Source: Paguma larvata (taxonomy: Eukaryota > Chordata > Mammalia > Carnivora > Viverridae). From it: a stretch of DNA of 64,000 nucleotides. This document shows positions 45,542-57,955 of the stretch, one piece after another. Every line of letters starts with the position of its first letter. Within the stretch, counting starts at the first letter, position 1. The notes below the pieces were generated by a model that did no database searches, had not been told where the DNA came from, and was given only the letters and a program-made list of their open reading frames with translations. The stretch spans positions 47,533,030 through 47,597,029 of the forward strand of contig CM057841.1 in assembly GCA_030068075.1 (NCBI GenBank), written 5' to 3'. The position numbers were made by a program, and so were the translations under genes.

Positions 45542-46115
45542 TTTACTCTATCTGGTTAAGCAGTTTGCCTCCTACCTATTACACAGTTGTTAATGATCTT
45601 ATTCAACTTTTGATTTTATTTCTATTTTTTACTTTTCTTTTAAAAATTGTATTCTTTCTACTTTGTCTGAAAACATGTTTAAATTCTATTTTCTCCTTAT
45701 GTCTGCAACTTCATTATTAAAATTAGTTCTACAGTTAAATACATGAAATGTTCATTGTCACTTCTTCTGGGAGGTTCCTAGTCACTTTTGTTTGGCCGAA
45801 GCCCAACCTCTGGTAGATTCCTCAGGAAGGAACTTGTTTACAATTTCCCCTCAAGTTTTGCATATTCGAAACTCCTTTCCCATAGCTTTGATAACTTAAG
45901 GTGAGCCTGATGTATGTAAACTCCTTGGCTTACATTTTTTAAAGTTTTTGGAAAATGTTGATCCTCTATTTCTTCATTTCATAAGTTGCAAAAGCATAGT
46001 TGAAAAATCAAGGTCCAATGACATCAAATTCTCTTGCCCTTCTAAATTACTTTACCTTTTTGCCTGGAAGATATGAGGACTTTTTAATCTCTAAAGTCTA
46101 ATAGCTCTGTTATGT
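45542..46115. other. Intron or intergenic, nothing firmly recognised
   Basis: T-rich text, possibly antisense L1 remnants, no exon. Confidence 0.35.
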
Positions 46116-46130
46116 TGTGGTTCAGAGTTG

Positions 46131-46356
46131 GACCACCTGGGTGGCTCTGTCAGCTAAGCATCCAACTCTTGATTTTGGCTCATGTCATGATCTCACCATT
46201 TCGTGAGTTCTATACCTGCATGGGCTCTGTGTTGACAGCACAGAGCCTGCTTGGAACTCTCTCTCTTTCTCTGCCCCTCCTCCAGTCCGACTCTCTCTCT
46301 CTCTCTCCCTCAAAATAAATAAATAAACTAAAAAAAAAAAAAAGAAACCAAACAAA
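46131..46356 (+). mobile_element. SINEC, plus strand, 15-bp target-site duplication
   Basis: 'gaccacctgggtggctctgt' to an A-rich tail. Flanks TGTGGTTCAGAGTTG (46116-46130) and TGTGACTCAGAGTTG (46357-46371) match at 13 of 15. Confidence 0.96.
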
Positions 46357-46371
46357 TGTGACTCAGAGTTG

Positions 46372-47300
46372 ACCATTCTGAGTCTGTTTTCCTGACTAAC
46401 TACCAGTCCCTTTTCATTATGTTTTCTTTTATTTCTGGAAATTTTTCTTGGATGATAGTTTTAAATAATAGTTCTACTCCAGTAATTTTTCTTCTTCACG
46501 GGTGCCTATTATCATGTGTTGGATCTTCTTCTTTAAACAATTTTTTTAAAATGTTTTGCCCATTTTTGAGAGAGAGATACAGAGCACTAATGGGGGAGGG
46601 GCAGAGTGAGAGAGACTGAGACACAGAATCTGAAGCAGGCTCCAGACTCTGAGCCATCAGTACAGAGCCTGACATGGGGCTTGAACCCACGAACTGTGAG
46701 ATCATAACCTGAGCCAAAAAAGTTGGACACTTAACTGACTGAGCTACCCAGGTACCCCAGATCTTCTTTTGGACTGTCTACTATTTCAACCATCTGTTCT
46801 CTGATTTTTTTCCCTTTTCTCAAATTTCATGTTCATTTCCTTGGGTGTTTTGCTGCTTTAGTTCAGTGTACCTTATTAAAATTTTCACTCAGATCTGTTT
46901 TTCTTTATGTACCTCTTTCTTCACTGTTTTTGTTGGGTAATGACTTATTGTCTTGTGAGTTTTGTAATGATTTTTATGTTTTTTTAATTTGACATGGTAT
47001 CAAGCATTTTTAGGTATTTTTTGTTTTTGTTTTTGTGGGTTTTTTTTTTGCACAGGGTTGAATAAACTAGTGTGCTATTACTGAAAGTATAAATCCCCAT
47101 GTAGTCATAAATGGGCCCCCACAGTTGGATGTGTTCTCCTAGAAGGCATAAGGAAGAATTTGTAGAGGGGAGATGTCCTTTGATTTGGAGATGTGGGGTG
47201 GCTGTTTAATAACTTATTTATGACTGAAAACTTCACACATTCTCCAGAAACTTCCTCATCCTTATCTCATACTGCTCTTTTAGTCTCTGCCTAGCTGTGA
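46372..47300 (-). repeat. Old L1-like sequence, minus strand, split by a SINEC
   Basis: 'ttttcttggatgatagtttt' and, beyond the SINEC, 'ttcatttccttgggtgtttt', 'aatttgacatggtatcaagc' resemble antisense ancient L1 (or HAL1) text. Diverged, limits approximate. Confidence 0.5.
46531..46759 (-). mobile_element. SINEC, minus strand
   Basis: Antisense copy from 'tttaaacaatttttttaaaa' to 'gagctacccaggtacccca'. GATCTTCTT at 46522-46530 and 46760-46768 is the duplication. It lies 175 bp from the opposite-strand SINEC at 46131-46356. Confidence 0.95.
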
Positions 47301-47718
47301 AGGCCTGAAGCCATATGTTTTTTTCTGTTTGGAGGGTGTCATGAGAGAGAATTGTCAAATAAGCCTATAAAGTAGCAAGCTATGAAGTGTATTTATTGAG
47401 CAGTGTTTATTTGTTTATCTTGGTGGATAAAAGTACCAAAATGTAGACATTGCTTATATTTCCTTGTCTTCCCTGAGCTCACTCCAGAATCACTTGGTTT
47501 GTCTAAAAGGAACCCTAGACTCTGGGATAAGGCTAAATCTGGATTGATTCCATGGAATAGACTCATTTAGGTAAGGCATTTGTTGCAAGAATTCGATGTA
47601 TTTTTGATGATTAGTCTTTTCTAAAGCTTTCATATTTGAAAAAGCTTTAAATAAATTATGGCCTATATTCAAGAATTAACTGATATTCGCTCTAAAACTT
47701 TTTTATTTTCACTCCTAG
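47301..47718 (+). other. HYDIN: End of the proposed 5'UTR intron of HYDIN
   Basis: No repeat is recognised. It ends in the pyrimidine-rich acceptor 'tttttattttcactcctag' with AG at 47717-47718. Confidence 0.7.
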
Positions 47719-47876
47719 GTGAATGAAAGAAAGAACTAAAGATGACGAGTAGAAGACTTGAGGAGTCCATGGGGGCTGTTCAGATGGGGTTAGTCAGAAT
47801 GCTGAAAGGGTTCCAAAGCAAAGTTTTGCCACCCTTGAGTCCAAAGGTGGTTACAAAAGAAGAAGTAAATCGAATG
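47719..47876 (+). CDS. HYDIN: HYDIN first coding exon (residues 1-45)
   Basis: HYDIN is a roughly 5,000-residue protein of the ciliary and flagellar central pair (C2b projection). Its loss causes primary ciliary dyskinesia and hydrocephalus. The exon follows an AG acceptor at 47717-47718 and ends before a GTAACG donor at 47877. Translation starts at ATG 47742 (A at -3), leaving 23 nt of 5'UTR in this exon. The 45 codons begin MTSRRLEESMG and end with Met just before the donor, so the next intron is phase 0. I recognise the HYDIN N-terminus. This leader precedes the ASH domains and has no known catalytic role. No stop or frameshift is present. Confidence 0.95.
47723..47752 (+). promoter_or_regulatory. 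HYDIN: Overlapping upstream ORF at the HYDIN start
   Basis: An ATG at 47723-47725 opens a 9-codon frame that ends at TAG 47750-47752, overlapping the HYDIN ATG (47742) in another frame. Its start context is weak (T at -3, A at +4), while the HYDIN start has A at -3. Leaky scanning is the likely route to HYDIN, and the uORF may dampen translation. This assumes the exon is spliced at 47719. Confidence 0.6.
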
Positions 47877-49675
47877 GTAACGTATCCGAGACTTTCTGTG
47901 TAACATACCTAACGCAGCCTCCTCAGGAGGTCGACAGCTGCTACTTGGCATTCTCAGAAAGCACATGGAGAATTACTGACTGGTGATATCAGTTTAGATC
48001 ACATGGTAGCTTGCTGCAGAGCACAGGCACTCTTAGAGCCCGGGGAAGTTGTTGAAATCACGTATCTCAAAGTGGAGGCTTGAATTGCTTAAGTTAATCA
48101 GTTGAAGTAAGACTATGCAATCAAATTATTATGGTTTTCTAAATGTTAGGTTGAACCCTATGAGACTGTGTAGTTCAAAACCATCAGATATCAGAATTCC
48201 ATAGGATATAACTTAAATAATTTATTATGTGTTGATTGGCAAGAGTTATTTCTGTTTGCATATTTGTATAACATAGCATATCAAAATAATGACTATATGA
48301 TACCAAAGAAAAATACATTTTTCCCTGTCCTTTAAAATAAAAAATATTTCTATTTTTAATGAGTTATAATAGTTTGATGAGACCTGAATTATAAACTCAT
48401 GCTATAGAGAATATCAACAACAATGTACAGGGTTCGAGACGGTATTCACTGTATTCAAAAAACGAGTCTCAGGTTATGTTCTGATTAGAAAAGTAAAACC
48501 TATCATCAATTTCTTTTGTGGTAGTTGTAGTTTTGTATTTAAAGTAACTCCTGACATTTGCTTTTTAGGTTTCATTTTATTTATTTAAAGCTGAAACTTC
48601 CTAACATTTTAGTATTCTAATCTGGGTTCCAACCAAAAAGAACCTCAAAAATGAAGTCAGAAGCTGTATTAGAAATATGTCTTCATTTAAATGGATTCAA
48701 TCACAGAAATTAATTTTGTCTGGATTTTGAAGAGCAGTGATTTTAACCCAAGGTGAAATCAACCAACTAAATTATATAACCTCTGAATGTTTTAAAAAGT
48801 CTTGGAATATGCTCAAGCATTATGTTGCTGTCAGTGATCATCAGTCATCCCCCCCTCCCCAACCTGCTTTGAATATAAAGTAAGCCCTAGAACATTCCAG
48901 AACAACAATAAGTAGATAATGGTGTTTGGTCCCAATAAGGCTTAGTTACTAATCATTATTTAAAAGATTCTATTTAAATGATAGGTTACATTTTTTTCCT
49001 CCTAACATTAGAAAGTGTTAAAGCATTTCGTGTTCCTGTTTGGGTGTGTGAATGTGACTGGCTGCTGGTTCTGATGATGGATGGACTTCAAGTTCCTTTA
49101 AAACAAAGTCTAAATACACTCTTGTGATTTCTAAAAAGTTCAAACTCATTCCTAAGCTGTGCAGTCACACTTCCTAGGTTCTCCCCTTTTCACAAGATTC
49201 CTCCTTAACCTGATATAGCAGAATAGTGAAAACACCCAAAAGCTTTGCTCCTTTGTTGTAACTTGAGTTGACAAATAGAAGCATATCAGACTCCTTAGCT
49301 CTGAAGACCAGAAGTGATTTTGGAAGCAGGACTGTATGTTCAGATGCTCCTACTGAGCATAAATGTTAAGCTCTTTGGACATGTTCCTATGCAATTTCTC
49401 GACTCCCCTTCCCAGTTTCTTTTGTGTGATTTCTTCAAAATGACAAGGAAACAGCAACCACATGTCATTTCAGATTACTGTGCAAAGAGCTCAAAAGTGC
49501 ACAGGTTCTTCTCTTGTATTATTTAGATAGTTTAAATATTTTACAAGGGAACTTAGTGGCATTCCAGAATTATCCTGAAAGTTGCAAACACAGATTATTC
49601 ATTACTGACACTCATGAAAACACTTTTTCAGTAAAACCATTTATGGATCTTCAGCTGTTTTGTTTTAAATTCTAG
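47877..49675 (+). other. HYDIN: HYDIN intron after the first coding exon (1.8 kb, phase 0)
   Basis: GT at 47877, AG at 49674-49675. No SINEC was found, and I recognise no repeat except low-complexity stretches. Confidence 0.85.
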
Positions 49676-49801
49676 CTGACGCCCTCGGAGTTCCTGAAGG
49701 AAATGTCCCTCACCACAGAGCAGAAACTGGCTAATACACGTTTGATGTGCCGACCACAGATCGTCGAACTTTTAGATATGGGGGAAACAACACATCAAAA
49801 G
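49676..49801 (+). CDS. HYDIN: HYDIN second coding exon (residues 46-87)
   Basis: Acceptor 'ttaaattctag' ends at 49675 and donor GTAAAT starts at 49802. The 42 codons are in frame with the previous exon, from LTPSEFLKEMSL to GETTHQK. They extend the HYDIN N-terminal leader. Cys, Arg and Pro in LMCRPQIVELL form a short hydrophobic helix-like stretch just before the first ASH domain. The exon is phase 0 at both ends, so skipping it would keep the frame. No stop or frameshift. Confidence 0.95.
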
Positions 49802-49904
49802 GTAAATGCTTTCTGTCGTGGTTACCTATGAAGCAGGCCCTGGAATAATGTGAACATTCTAGAACAATAGTAACTAATAATTATCGTTTCTGGGGTAAGT
49901 TCTT

Positions 49905-50121
49905 ATTGAGTTTGTGTGTGTGTGTTTGTTTGTTTATTTATTTAGAGAGTGCGTGCATGCAAGTGGGGGAGAGGCAGAAGGAGAGGAAGAGAGAGAATCC
50001 CAGGCAGGCTCCATGTCCAGCATGGAACCCGATGTGGGGCTCAATCTCATGACCCTGAGATCATGACCTGAGCCAAAATCAAGAGTCAGATGCTCAACTG
50101 ATTAAGCCGTCCAGGCACCCC
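49905..50121 (-). mobile_element. SINEC, minus strand, in a HYDIN intron
   Basis: TGTG/TTTG tail complement, 'gagagagaatcccaggcagg' and 'taagccgtccaggcacccc'. It is the last SINEC before the right edge of the window. No clear duplication. Confidence 0.93.
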
Positions 50122-52139
50122 TGTGTTATATATTCTTTTCTACCTCTGTTGATCTTGGTATCTATGATTTGATATGGAGAGAATTATAGTTAATAAGTAC
50201 AAATAACTTTTGAGGAGTCACATTTCTCTCCTAGCTCCTTCTGGACACTGTTATTTACAGATTAGGAGTAGTTCCAAGGATTCCAGTACCAACTCCAATT
50301 AAGTCATCTTCTTAACACAACAAGAAATCCCTTCTTACCTGAGCTGTCATCACTAGAAAGGAAGAAGGTGGAACTTTTTATTAAAGGAGACATTTGTTGT
50401 CTATCCCAGCTCACTTCCAATAGCAAATGTATCCTTTTAGTCTTTAAGGGACAGTTATTTTGACCTGTTTCTATATTCTAATGTAAACCGTATATTCTAG
50501 GCTTTAGGAACATATGATTCAAAGATAAGGCCTTATTTCCTACTTTTAAATTTCTTAAATTTTATGCTTTACTTCCTATGTACAAATTATGGTATGTACT
50601 TCTGTGAGTTGAACTGCTGCAGATCAGTCTCCTCTCAAAGGCTTCCTGGGCTATTCCTGAGAGATTTTCAGAGATCTTTCCCCTGATGAATGAGTCTCTG
50701 AGACTCATGTGCTCTTGCTGCAACACCGTTGCCTCCCCTCTTTGGAGTCGGCACAAAATCTGCTCTTCCTCTGAGCACTGCTAGCTTTAGTTATTGTTTC
50801 TTCTCTTCTCTCTCTCCCTTGGAGGGCAGCGAACAAGGTTTTCCCAGTGCTAGTTCATCATTGCTCTTTTCCCAGAGCATGACTGAGACCAGGCTATGCG
50901 TACTTTCCTGTGTGTACTGCTCGTGTGTGTTTTAGCATATTTTGACTCCTGCTATGAAGGATGAGGAAATTAGTATACTTTACTATATCTCATCATTTCT
51001 CCTCTTTCTTCTTTCAGCTCAGTTGGTTAATTTTCCTTTATTTTCTGGAGTTTTATTTGTTCTTAGTTGGGTGACAGTCACCCCCTACTATTATCTTCAA
51101 GAAGAGCTTATGGAAACTATACTTCCTTGGTTTTATATGTTTGACAGTATTTGTGTGTTGCCTTTATGCTGAACTTCAGATTTGCCTTCTTGGGTCACGT
51201 GTATTCCCCATAAGAACTCTGTGGGCGTTTTCCTCACCTTCTGGCTTTAATGGTAAGCAGAAGTATGATGCATAATGGTGTGCAGAGGTGTTATGAAGTC
51301 AGCTTGATTTATAGAGACTTGAATCTTTAGCTCATATGCCCAAAGATTGTTTATTCTATTTTAATATCCAGTGATTTTATTAGGGTGTGACTAAAGTTTT
51401 CTTGCGATACTATGTATCTTTAGTTTACTTCTAGAAAGTTTTTCTTAAATTACCCAGTGTTTGTTCTTGCCATTTTTGTTCATTTTTTTTTGTTTTAGGA
51501 ATATCAATTGTGAACATGTTGCACCTTTGTTATCTGCCCTTCTACATCTTGTATTTTCTCTCTCATTTGTTTTTAATTTTCTGTTCATTTACATTTCATC
51601 ATTATTATATCCATCAGGCCGTCCTCTGTGTCCCTTACTTTGAGTTTTGTGTGTGCATGTTCCTGTTGTAATTCATCCTTCAACTTGACTAGTTTGGTGC
51701 TTCTGGGTTCGCTCACAGCATTTGACTCAGCATCTCTTTCCTCTACCTTTTTATTCACTTGTAGCTCAGATATCAAACTCCTTTGGTTTTCTTCCAACTT
51801 CACTGGCTGTTTTCGTCTTATTTTTTGGATGGGTTTCCTCTTCCTGATCATTAAATGTACTTTTATGACAAGTACTGAGCTCCTCCATACTTGGTCCTTC
51901 AACTTCTTTGTCTTTTCAACTCATTCTTTAGGTGACTCCTTCTAGGAATAAGGCTTTAAATTCTACTTTTTAAATGATTCCTTTAATAATTATTTCTCGG
52001 GCTATGGCCTGTCCTTTGAACTCTAAGATCTAATGTTTGCATTATGTTCCCTCCTTGAAGACATGATTTCGTCCCTTTCTTCTTTTCTATATAGTACCTT
52101 CATTTATCTATTTCTTCAGACTCCTCCCTCCAGTATGTA

Positions 52140-52930
52140 GTACCCCCATTTATCTATTTCTTCAGGCCGGAAACCTACCTTGGAGTTATCTCGGATTCCT
52201 CTCTTTTTTTTGCATCTTATATGAGGTTCAATGACAAATGCTACAAACTCTGCTCTCACTAATGTATGTTTAATCGAACTACTTCTCATCGCTTCCACCA
52301 TCACTCTCCCAGTTCAAGCTGCCATCTTCTAGACTGCTGAAATAGTCTCCCTGTTTCCATCTCATTGCCTCTTCATCAATTCTGCACAAAGAAGAATGAT
52401 TTTTTTAATGTGAATTAGAACATGTTACTTCCATATCTAAAAACTATCCAACCGCTTCCTATTGCCCTCAGAGTTCTAGGACGCTGCATCATCTTATCGT
52501 ACCTACTTCCTTCAGAGACCTGGTTTCCTTCCACTCTTCCCATTTCATTATCTTCAAGCTGTGCTGTATCCATCACTGCTCTTTGAACGCTCAAAGATAA
52601 TTCCCACCCCAGGGCCTTTGCACTTGCTGTTCCTCCTAACCAGAATGTTCTTCTCTCAGATCTTTGCATGACTTGCTTCAGATCTCTACTTGGGTGTCTT
52701 TTTCTCAGAGAGGCCATCTCTTGACTACCTATTGAAAAGAGCATACATCCTGCATTCACTCTTTCTTCTTGTCCTCCTTTAGTTTCCTTCATAGCATATC
52801 ACTGCCTGATCTCATGTTAAAAATTTCTTTATTTTTTTAATCCATTTCTCCCAAGAATGTCAGCTTTGTTCACTACTATATGCTTAACATATGAAAAATA
52901 TTGGAAACTCAGTTAGTATTTATTGAGTGA
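52140..52930 (+). repeat. L2 LINE, plus strand
   Basis: A long, well preserved L2: 'gaatgatttttttaatgtga', 'cagggcctttgcacttgctg', 'aggccatctcttgactacct', and an end 'ttagtatttattgagtgaa'. The complement ORFs are not real. Confidence 0.88.
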
Positions 52931-53869
52931 ACACAAGAATTTTTTATCTCTTTGATTGCTTTTTTTTCTTCCCTGGACTCTCATTTATTTGCTTTGTGCT
53001 CTCAGATTTTTTCATTATGTTTTTGTTTTTTTGAGTTTATAGCGAAATGGTGTAGTTAATATTTTTGTTGCTTCATGGAACTCATTTGCCATTTTCTTAT
53101 TCCTTTTTTTTCTTGAATTTTTGTGTAGATCTTGATTTATTATTCTTATTATCATTCATTTTTGAAAGAAAGAAGGACATTTTTCCTGTACTTGCTATTG
53201 CGGGCAGTTACGGTGGAGGCAGGGCCTGGCAGTGTCCCAGACCAGCAGGAACCCTCCACGATGCTCGCGCAGCGTTTTATGAAAGAGGATTGTGTGCTGT
53301 GTTTATTTGAAAGGGGACTGAGAGGAAGGAAGGAAAACGACTGAGTTGTGTTGTTAGCCTTTCCTTCTCCCCAGAGTTGTGACTTGTAGGGACCCTTCCA
53401 ATTCAGAGTTTTTCCGTTCTAGACTGTCCTAGTGACAAGCCGCTTCCTATAAATATGCAGATTTATGTGTAGCCCACTTCGGCCCAGCCTTCCCTACTAT
53501 TCCCGGTGCTAGCCGACCTCCAGGGGATTTCTTGTTGCCCTTCCTATGATTCCAGACAAGGAGTTGGTGGTGTTGCCTAGCAGAGTGGGTTACCTGCTTT
53601 GGAGATCCGTGTTGTGCCAGCCTCACCAGAGATCTGAAGTTGCGACATTCTCACTGGGCATCTTCTCTCAACCCTGGTTATTCGTGGCAGGAGGGGAGGG
53701 CAAGGGAACTCACACTGCCAGTTACAGGCTACCCGGAGTCCGTCTGGGATGCTAAGTGTCGTTTATGCTGAAATCCATGGTCTCCTTCTGCAGGGGCCCT
53801 CTGTCATGTATCCAGCGATCCATATGCAAGGATCGGTTTCTGGACTTTTCCATGACATTGGTCAGTTTA

Positions 53870-54490
53870 TTCTAATCCACACCACGGCGCTTTAGGTGCT
53901 ATATATTCATATCTATAGAACAAGATACTTTGTTCTTCTTTAAAGGTATTTTCTCTTACGAATTTTTAAAACTGTCTTGGCTACTTTTTGTTCTCTGCAT
54001 TCCCATATACATTTTAGAATCAATTTATTGAAGAGAGAGGTTTTGATTGAGATTGCATTGTCTATAAATTAACTTAGGCAGAATTGATATCCTTGTGATA
54101 TTAATTCTTCTTATCCATGGACATACTTTATCCCCATTTCTTGAAGCCTTCTTTAATTTCTCTTGGTGAAGTTGGATAGTTTTTCCCTATAGAGATCTTT
54201 TCATATCTATTCTGTTTTATTCTCAGGTATCTTATATTTGGGTGCAATGTTATATAATGTGATTTTCCCTGTCCTTAAAATTTTTGTTTTATTTATTGAA
54301 AACTAACTTCTAATAGTATCTATTTAAAAATTTTACCTTTTAACTGTTGTTACTCAATATTCAGCAACTTTGCTAATAATCTCATATTAATTGTAATAGT
54401 TCATCTATGGATTTATTTCGATTGTCTTTGGAAACGCTTATTACCTTTGAATAATGGCAATTTTCTTTCTTCCTTTCCCATCTTAAATGT
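53870..54490 (-). repeat. Ancient L1 ORF2 fragment, minus strand
   Basis: 'tgattgagattgcattgtct', 'cttaggcagaattgatatcc', 'cttatccatggacatacttt', 'agcctfctttaatttctc'-type wording is L1 ORF2 in reverse; the last phrase is approximate and the first three are exact. No open frame. Confidence 0.72.
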
Positions 54491-55050
54491 TTACACATTA
54501 ATAGATAATTTTTTAGAGAAGTTTTAGGTTTATAGAAAAATCGATTGGTAAGTACAGAGAGCTCTCACATACCCCATCTCCTTACCATACCACACACATT
54601 TTCCCCTATTATTTATATCTTGTATTAGTGTGGTATTTTTTTTATAATTGGTGAACCAGTATTGATACATTATTATTAACTAAAGTCCATAGTTTAAACT
54701 GGGGTTCATTGTGCATCAGTGTATTTTATAATGGCTTTAGGCAGATGTGTAATGACATAGATCTGTCCTAACTGTATCATACAGAATAGTTTCCCTGCCC
54801 TAAAGAGCATGTGCTCAAGTAGCCGTCTCTCCCTCCCTCCCCCTGAACCATTGATAATCATCGATCTTTTTGTTGTCTCCATCGTCGTTATATATCTGAA
54901 ATCCATATATCCGCAATCATACAGTATGTGTCCTTTTCTGATTGGCTTGTCTCAGCAGTATGCTTTTAAGGTTCTTTTTAATCTTAATTTTTTATATATT
55001 TCACCTGCTTCTATGAATTTACTACTATCATGCTGAGTAAAAGTTATGAT
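54491..55050 (-). repeat. Ancient L1 3' end fragment, minus strand
   Basis: 'agagaagttttaggtttata', 'aattggtgaaccagtattga', 'tagccgtctctccctccctc' and 'ctgattggcttgtctcagca' are antisense L1 3'UTR. Confidence 0.72.
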
Positions 55051-55269
55051 CAAAGGTATAGCTATCTTGTTTCCCAAAGTAAGAGAAAAAAAAAACCCCA
55101 GCATGTTACCATTAAGTGTAATGTTATTGTTTTCTTTGTGAAGTTCTAAATACTATTGTCAGATTAAGGAAGTTACCTGTTTCTCTTTATGTGCTAGGAG
55201 TTTTTTATTATAGTGAATAGATATTTAATTTTATAAATGTTTTTCTACATCTATTGAAATGATTCTTGT

Positions 55270-57955
55270 GTCAAAAATACATTTTAAGTAAAATTTTTAT
55301 TGAATTGGTGAGTGTGTATGTGATGTGTGTGTATTATAAGCATATAGCTTGATGAATTTTCACAAAGTAGAGATATTCATATCACCACCACTCAGATGAA
55401 AGTATGTAAGATATGACATTACCAGCATCCTAGAAGCTTTCTTATGTCCTTCTCAGTCATTACCTCTCCCTCTTCTTCAGAAGAACTGCTAATCATAGGT
55501 TTATTTTTCCTTTATTCGACCTCATATAAATGGAATACCAGGGTATATACTCTTCAATTTCTGGCTAATTTAACTCAATATATTGTAACTTGAAAATTTG
55601 TGTTGTACTTAGTAACAGGTGGTTCATTTTTACTGTTGTGTGGTATTCCATTGTATGACTACGCCACCCATTGTTTATCCATTTTACTGTTGACGAGCAT
55701 TGAGTTTTCCCACATTTTGGATCTTATAAATGATGGTGTTATAAGCACTCTTGTACACTTCTTTTAGTGCACATGTACGCAATTCTATTGGGCCTACACA
55801 TAAAAGTGGAATTTCTAGGTGATGGGCTATTCCTATGTGTTTCTTTAGTAGTAATTGCCAGTTTTCTAAAGTGTTTGTACCATTATACTGCTCTCAGCTG
55901 TGTGTGGGAATTCCAGTTGGAATTGCTAATACTTGCTAATGCTTAACATTGTCAGTCTCTTTAATTGAACTTATTCTGTTGGGTGTCTAGTGTTGTCATG
56001 GTGTGGTTCAATTTTCAGTTTCTTGATTTCTAATGAGGTTAAGCAACTTTTCATGTTTATTAGCCACTTGGTTATCATTTTTTATAAATTGCATGTTTTT
56101 GTGTTTTGTCCATTTCTTACTGTTTTGTAAAAGTTCTTCATATATACTGGAGATTCGTCCTTTATCAATTACGTGTATTGCAAATAATCTTTTCCCATTC
56201 TTCGGATTTCTTTTTCATTTTTTAAAGGTTATCTTTTGATGAACATGTTTTAAATTTCAATGACTTAATTTACCAATTTTTAAATTCATGTATTGTATTT
56301 TCTGTGCCCCTTTAAAGAAAATTTTGCATTCTTGAATACCATGAGGATTTCCTCTTGGTTTTCTTCTGAAAATGTTGTTGTTTTACCTTTCATACTGAAA
56401 ACTTTGATACGCTTGGAATGGTGTATGATAGGGGTTAAATTGATATTTTTCATATGGAATATCCAGTTAACCCAACACCATTCTTTGAAGATAACTTATC
56501 TCTTTCTCAATGGTTGTTAGTGTTACCTTTGTCATAAATCAAGTGTTGATATATTTAAGGATTTGTTTCTGGGCTTTTAAATCAGATATATTTGTTTTTG
56601 TGATAAACATTGTGCTAATATTTCACTATTTTAATTACTATGATAAGTAACAGTATATGATATGTAATAATATAATAAGTCTTGCTATCTGATAAAGCAA
56701 GTCTTCCTATCTTATTCTTCAAATGTATCTTGTCTATTCTCGGTCCCTTGGTTTTACATATAAATTTTGTAATCAGCTTTTTAATTTCCAAAAAATATTT
56801 CTACCATGATTTTTTTCTTATTAGATTGCATTGAATTTCTAGATCAGTTTGGGGAATATTTGATATCCTTAAAATACCGTCCTTCAATTCATGAATGTGA
56901 TATGTTCCTGTATTTACATGGGTCTTTAATTCCTCTCAAAACTATCTTGTGTTTTTCTGGATAAAGGTCTTACACATCTTTCATTGGATTTATGTCTATG
57001 TGTTTTATATTTTGGGATGCTATTTTAAATGGTATTGTTTATATATTTCATTTCCTAAATGTTCATTGCTAGTATATAAAAATATAATTGATTTTTGTTG
57101 ACCTCATGCTCAATGACCTTGATAAATAACTTATTAATACTAATTTCTTACAGTTTATATAGAAGTTATTCCGAATTTTCTAAATAAGCAATTTTTTTCT
57201 TCTGGGGAAAATGACAATTTTTTTCTTCTTGATTAGCTTCTGTTAAAACAACTTTGAATTTCTGAGATAAACCTAATTTGATCATGAAATGTTATCCTTT
57301 TTATAGATTATGAGTTTCAGTTTGCTAATGTTTTATTCCTTTAAAAAAAAAAACCCTATCATTCATAAGTAAGATTAGCCTATGGTTTTCCTTTCTCCCA
57401 CCATCTTTCTTAGTTATATTAAAGTTACACTAACATCATCAAGTTGGGAGACATTTTTTTTCTTTCCTTTAGGAGAGTTACTATAATATTTGATTTGTGT
57501 CTTTAAATGTTTGCTATAATTTGCTTGTAAAGTTATTTGGGCTGGAGTTTTCTCTATGAAAAATTTTTACCTATGGTTTAAATTTATCTAATAGTTACAG
57601 AACTACTCATATTTTCTGTTTTTGTGCTAGTTTTGATACATTGTATTTTATTAGGATTTGTACTTTTTAATGTACATTTTCCCATTTGTTGACATACTAT
57701 CCATTTGTTATCTTTTTACATAGTTCAATTCCTGTTGTAATATGCCTCCTTTCATTCTTTATATTGGCTTATTGTGTCTTTTGTTTTATTTTCTTGATCG
57801 TGCTCATTAGGTATTTTATAAATTTTATTAGTCTTTTTAAAGACTCAACTTTTGTTTTTGTTGATTCTGTAGCATGGTTACTTTCTATTTCATTAATTTT
57901 TGCTGTTGTTTTTGTTATATTGCTTTGTCATTTGTTTGGATTTTTTTTTTTTTAA
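55270..57955 (-). repeat. Long ancient L1 (L1M), minus strand, 3'UTR into ORF2
   Basis: About 2.7 kb reads as a single antisense L1: 3'UTR (55270-55950: 'cataaatggaataccagggt' type and 'tgtgtggtattccattgtat'), ORF2 end (55950-56560: 'aagttcttcatatatactgg', 'tattgcaaataatcttttcc') and inner ORF2 (56560-57955: 'agttatttgggctggagttt'). Many stops and indels make it inactive. It fills much of the HYDIN intron before the third coding exon. Confidence 0.82.

Noticed and set aside
4051..50121. tRNA-like heads of the SINEC copies
   Set aside because: They derive from tRNA and may keep A/B boxes, but they do not fold as complete tRNA genes and belong to retrotransposons.
51585..51945. 105-codon frames on both strands at the same place
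   Set aside because: The minus-strand frame is Lys/Glu-rich and the + frame is hydrophobic, as expected of complementary AT-rich sequence. It lies in a HYDIN intron with no splice evidence.
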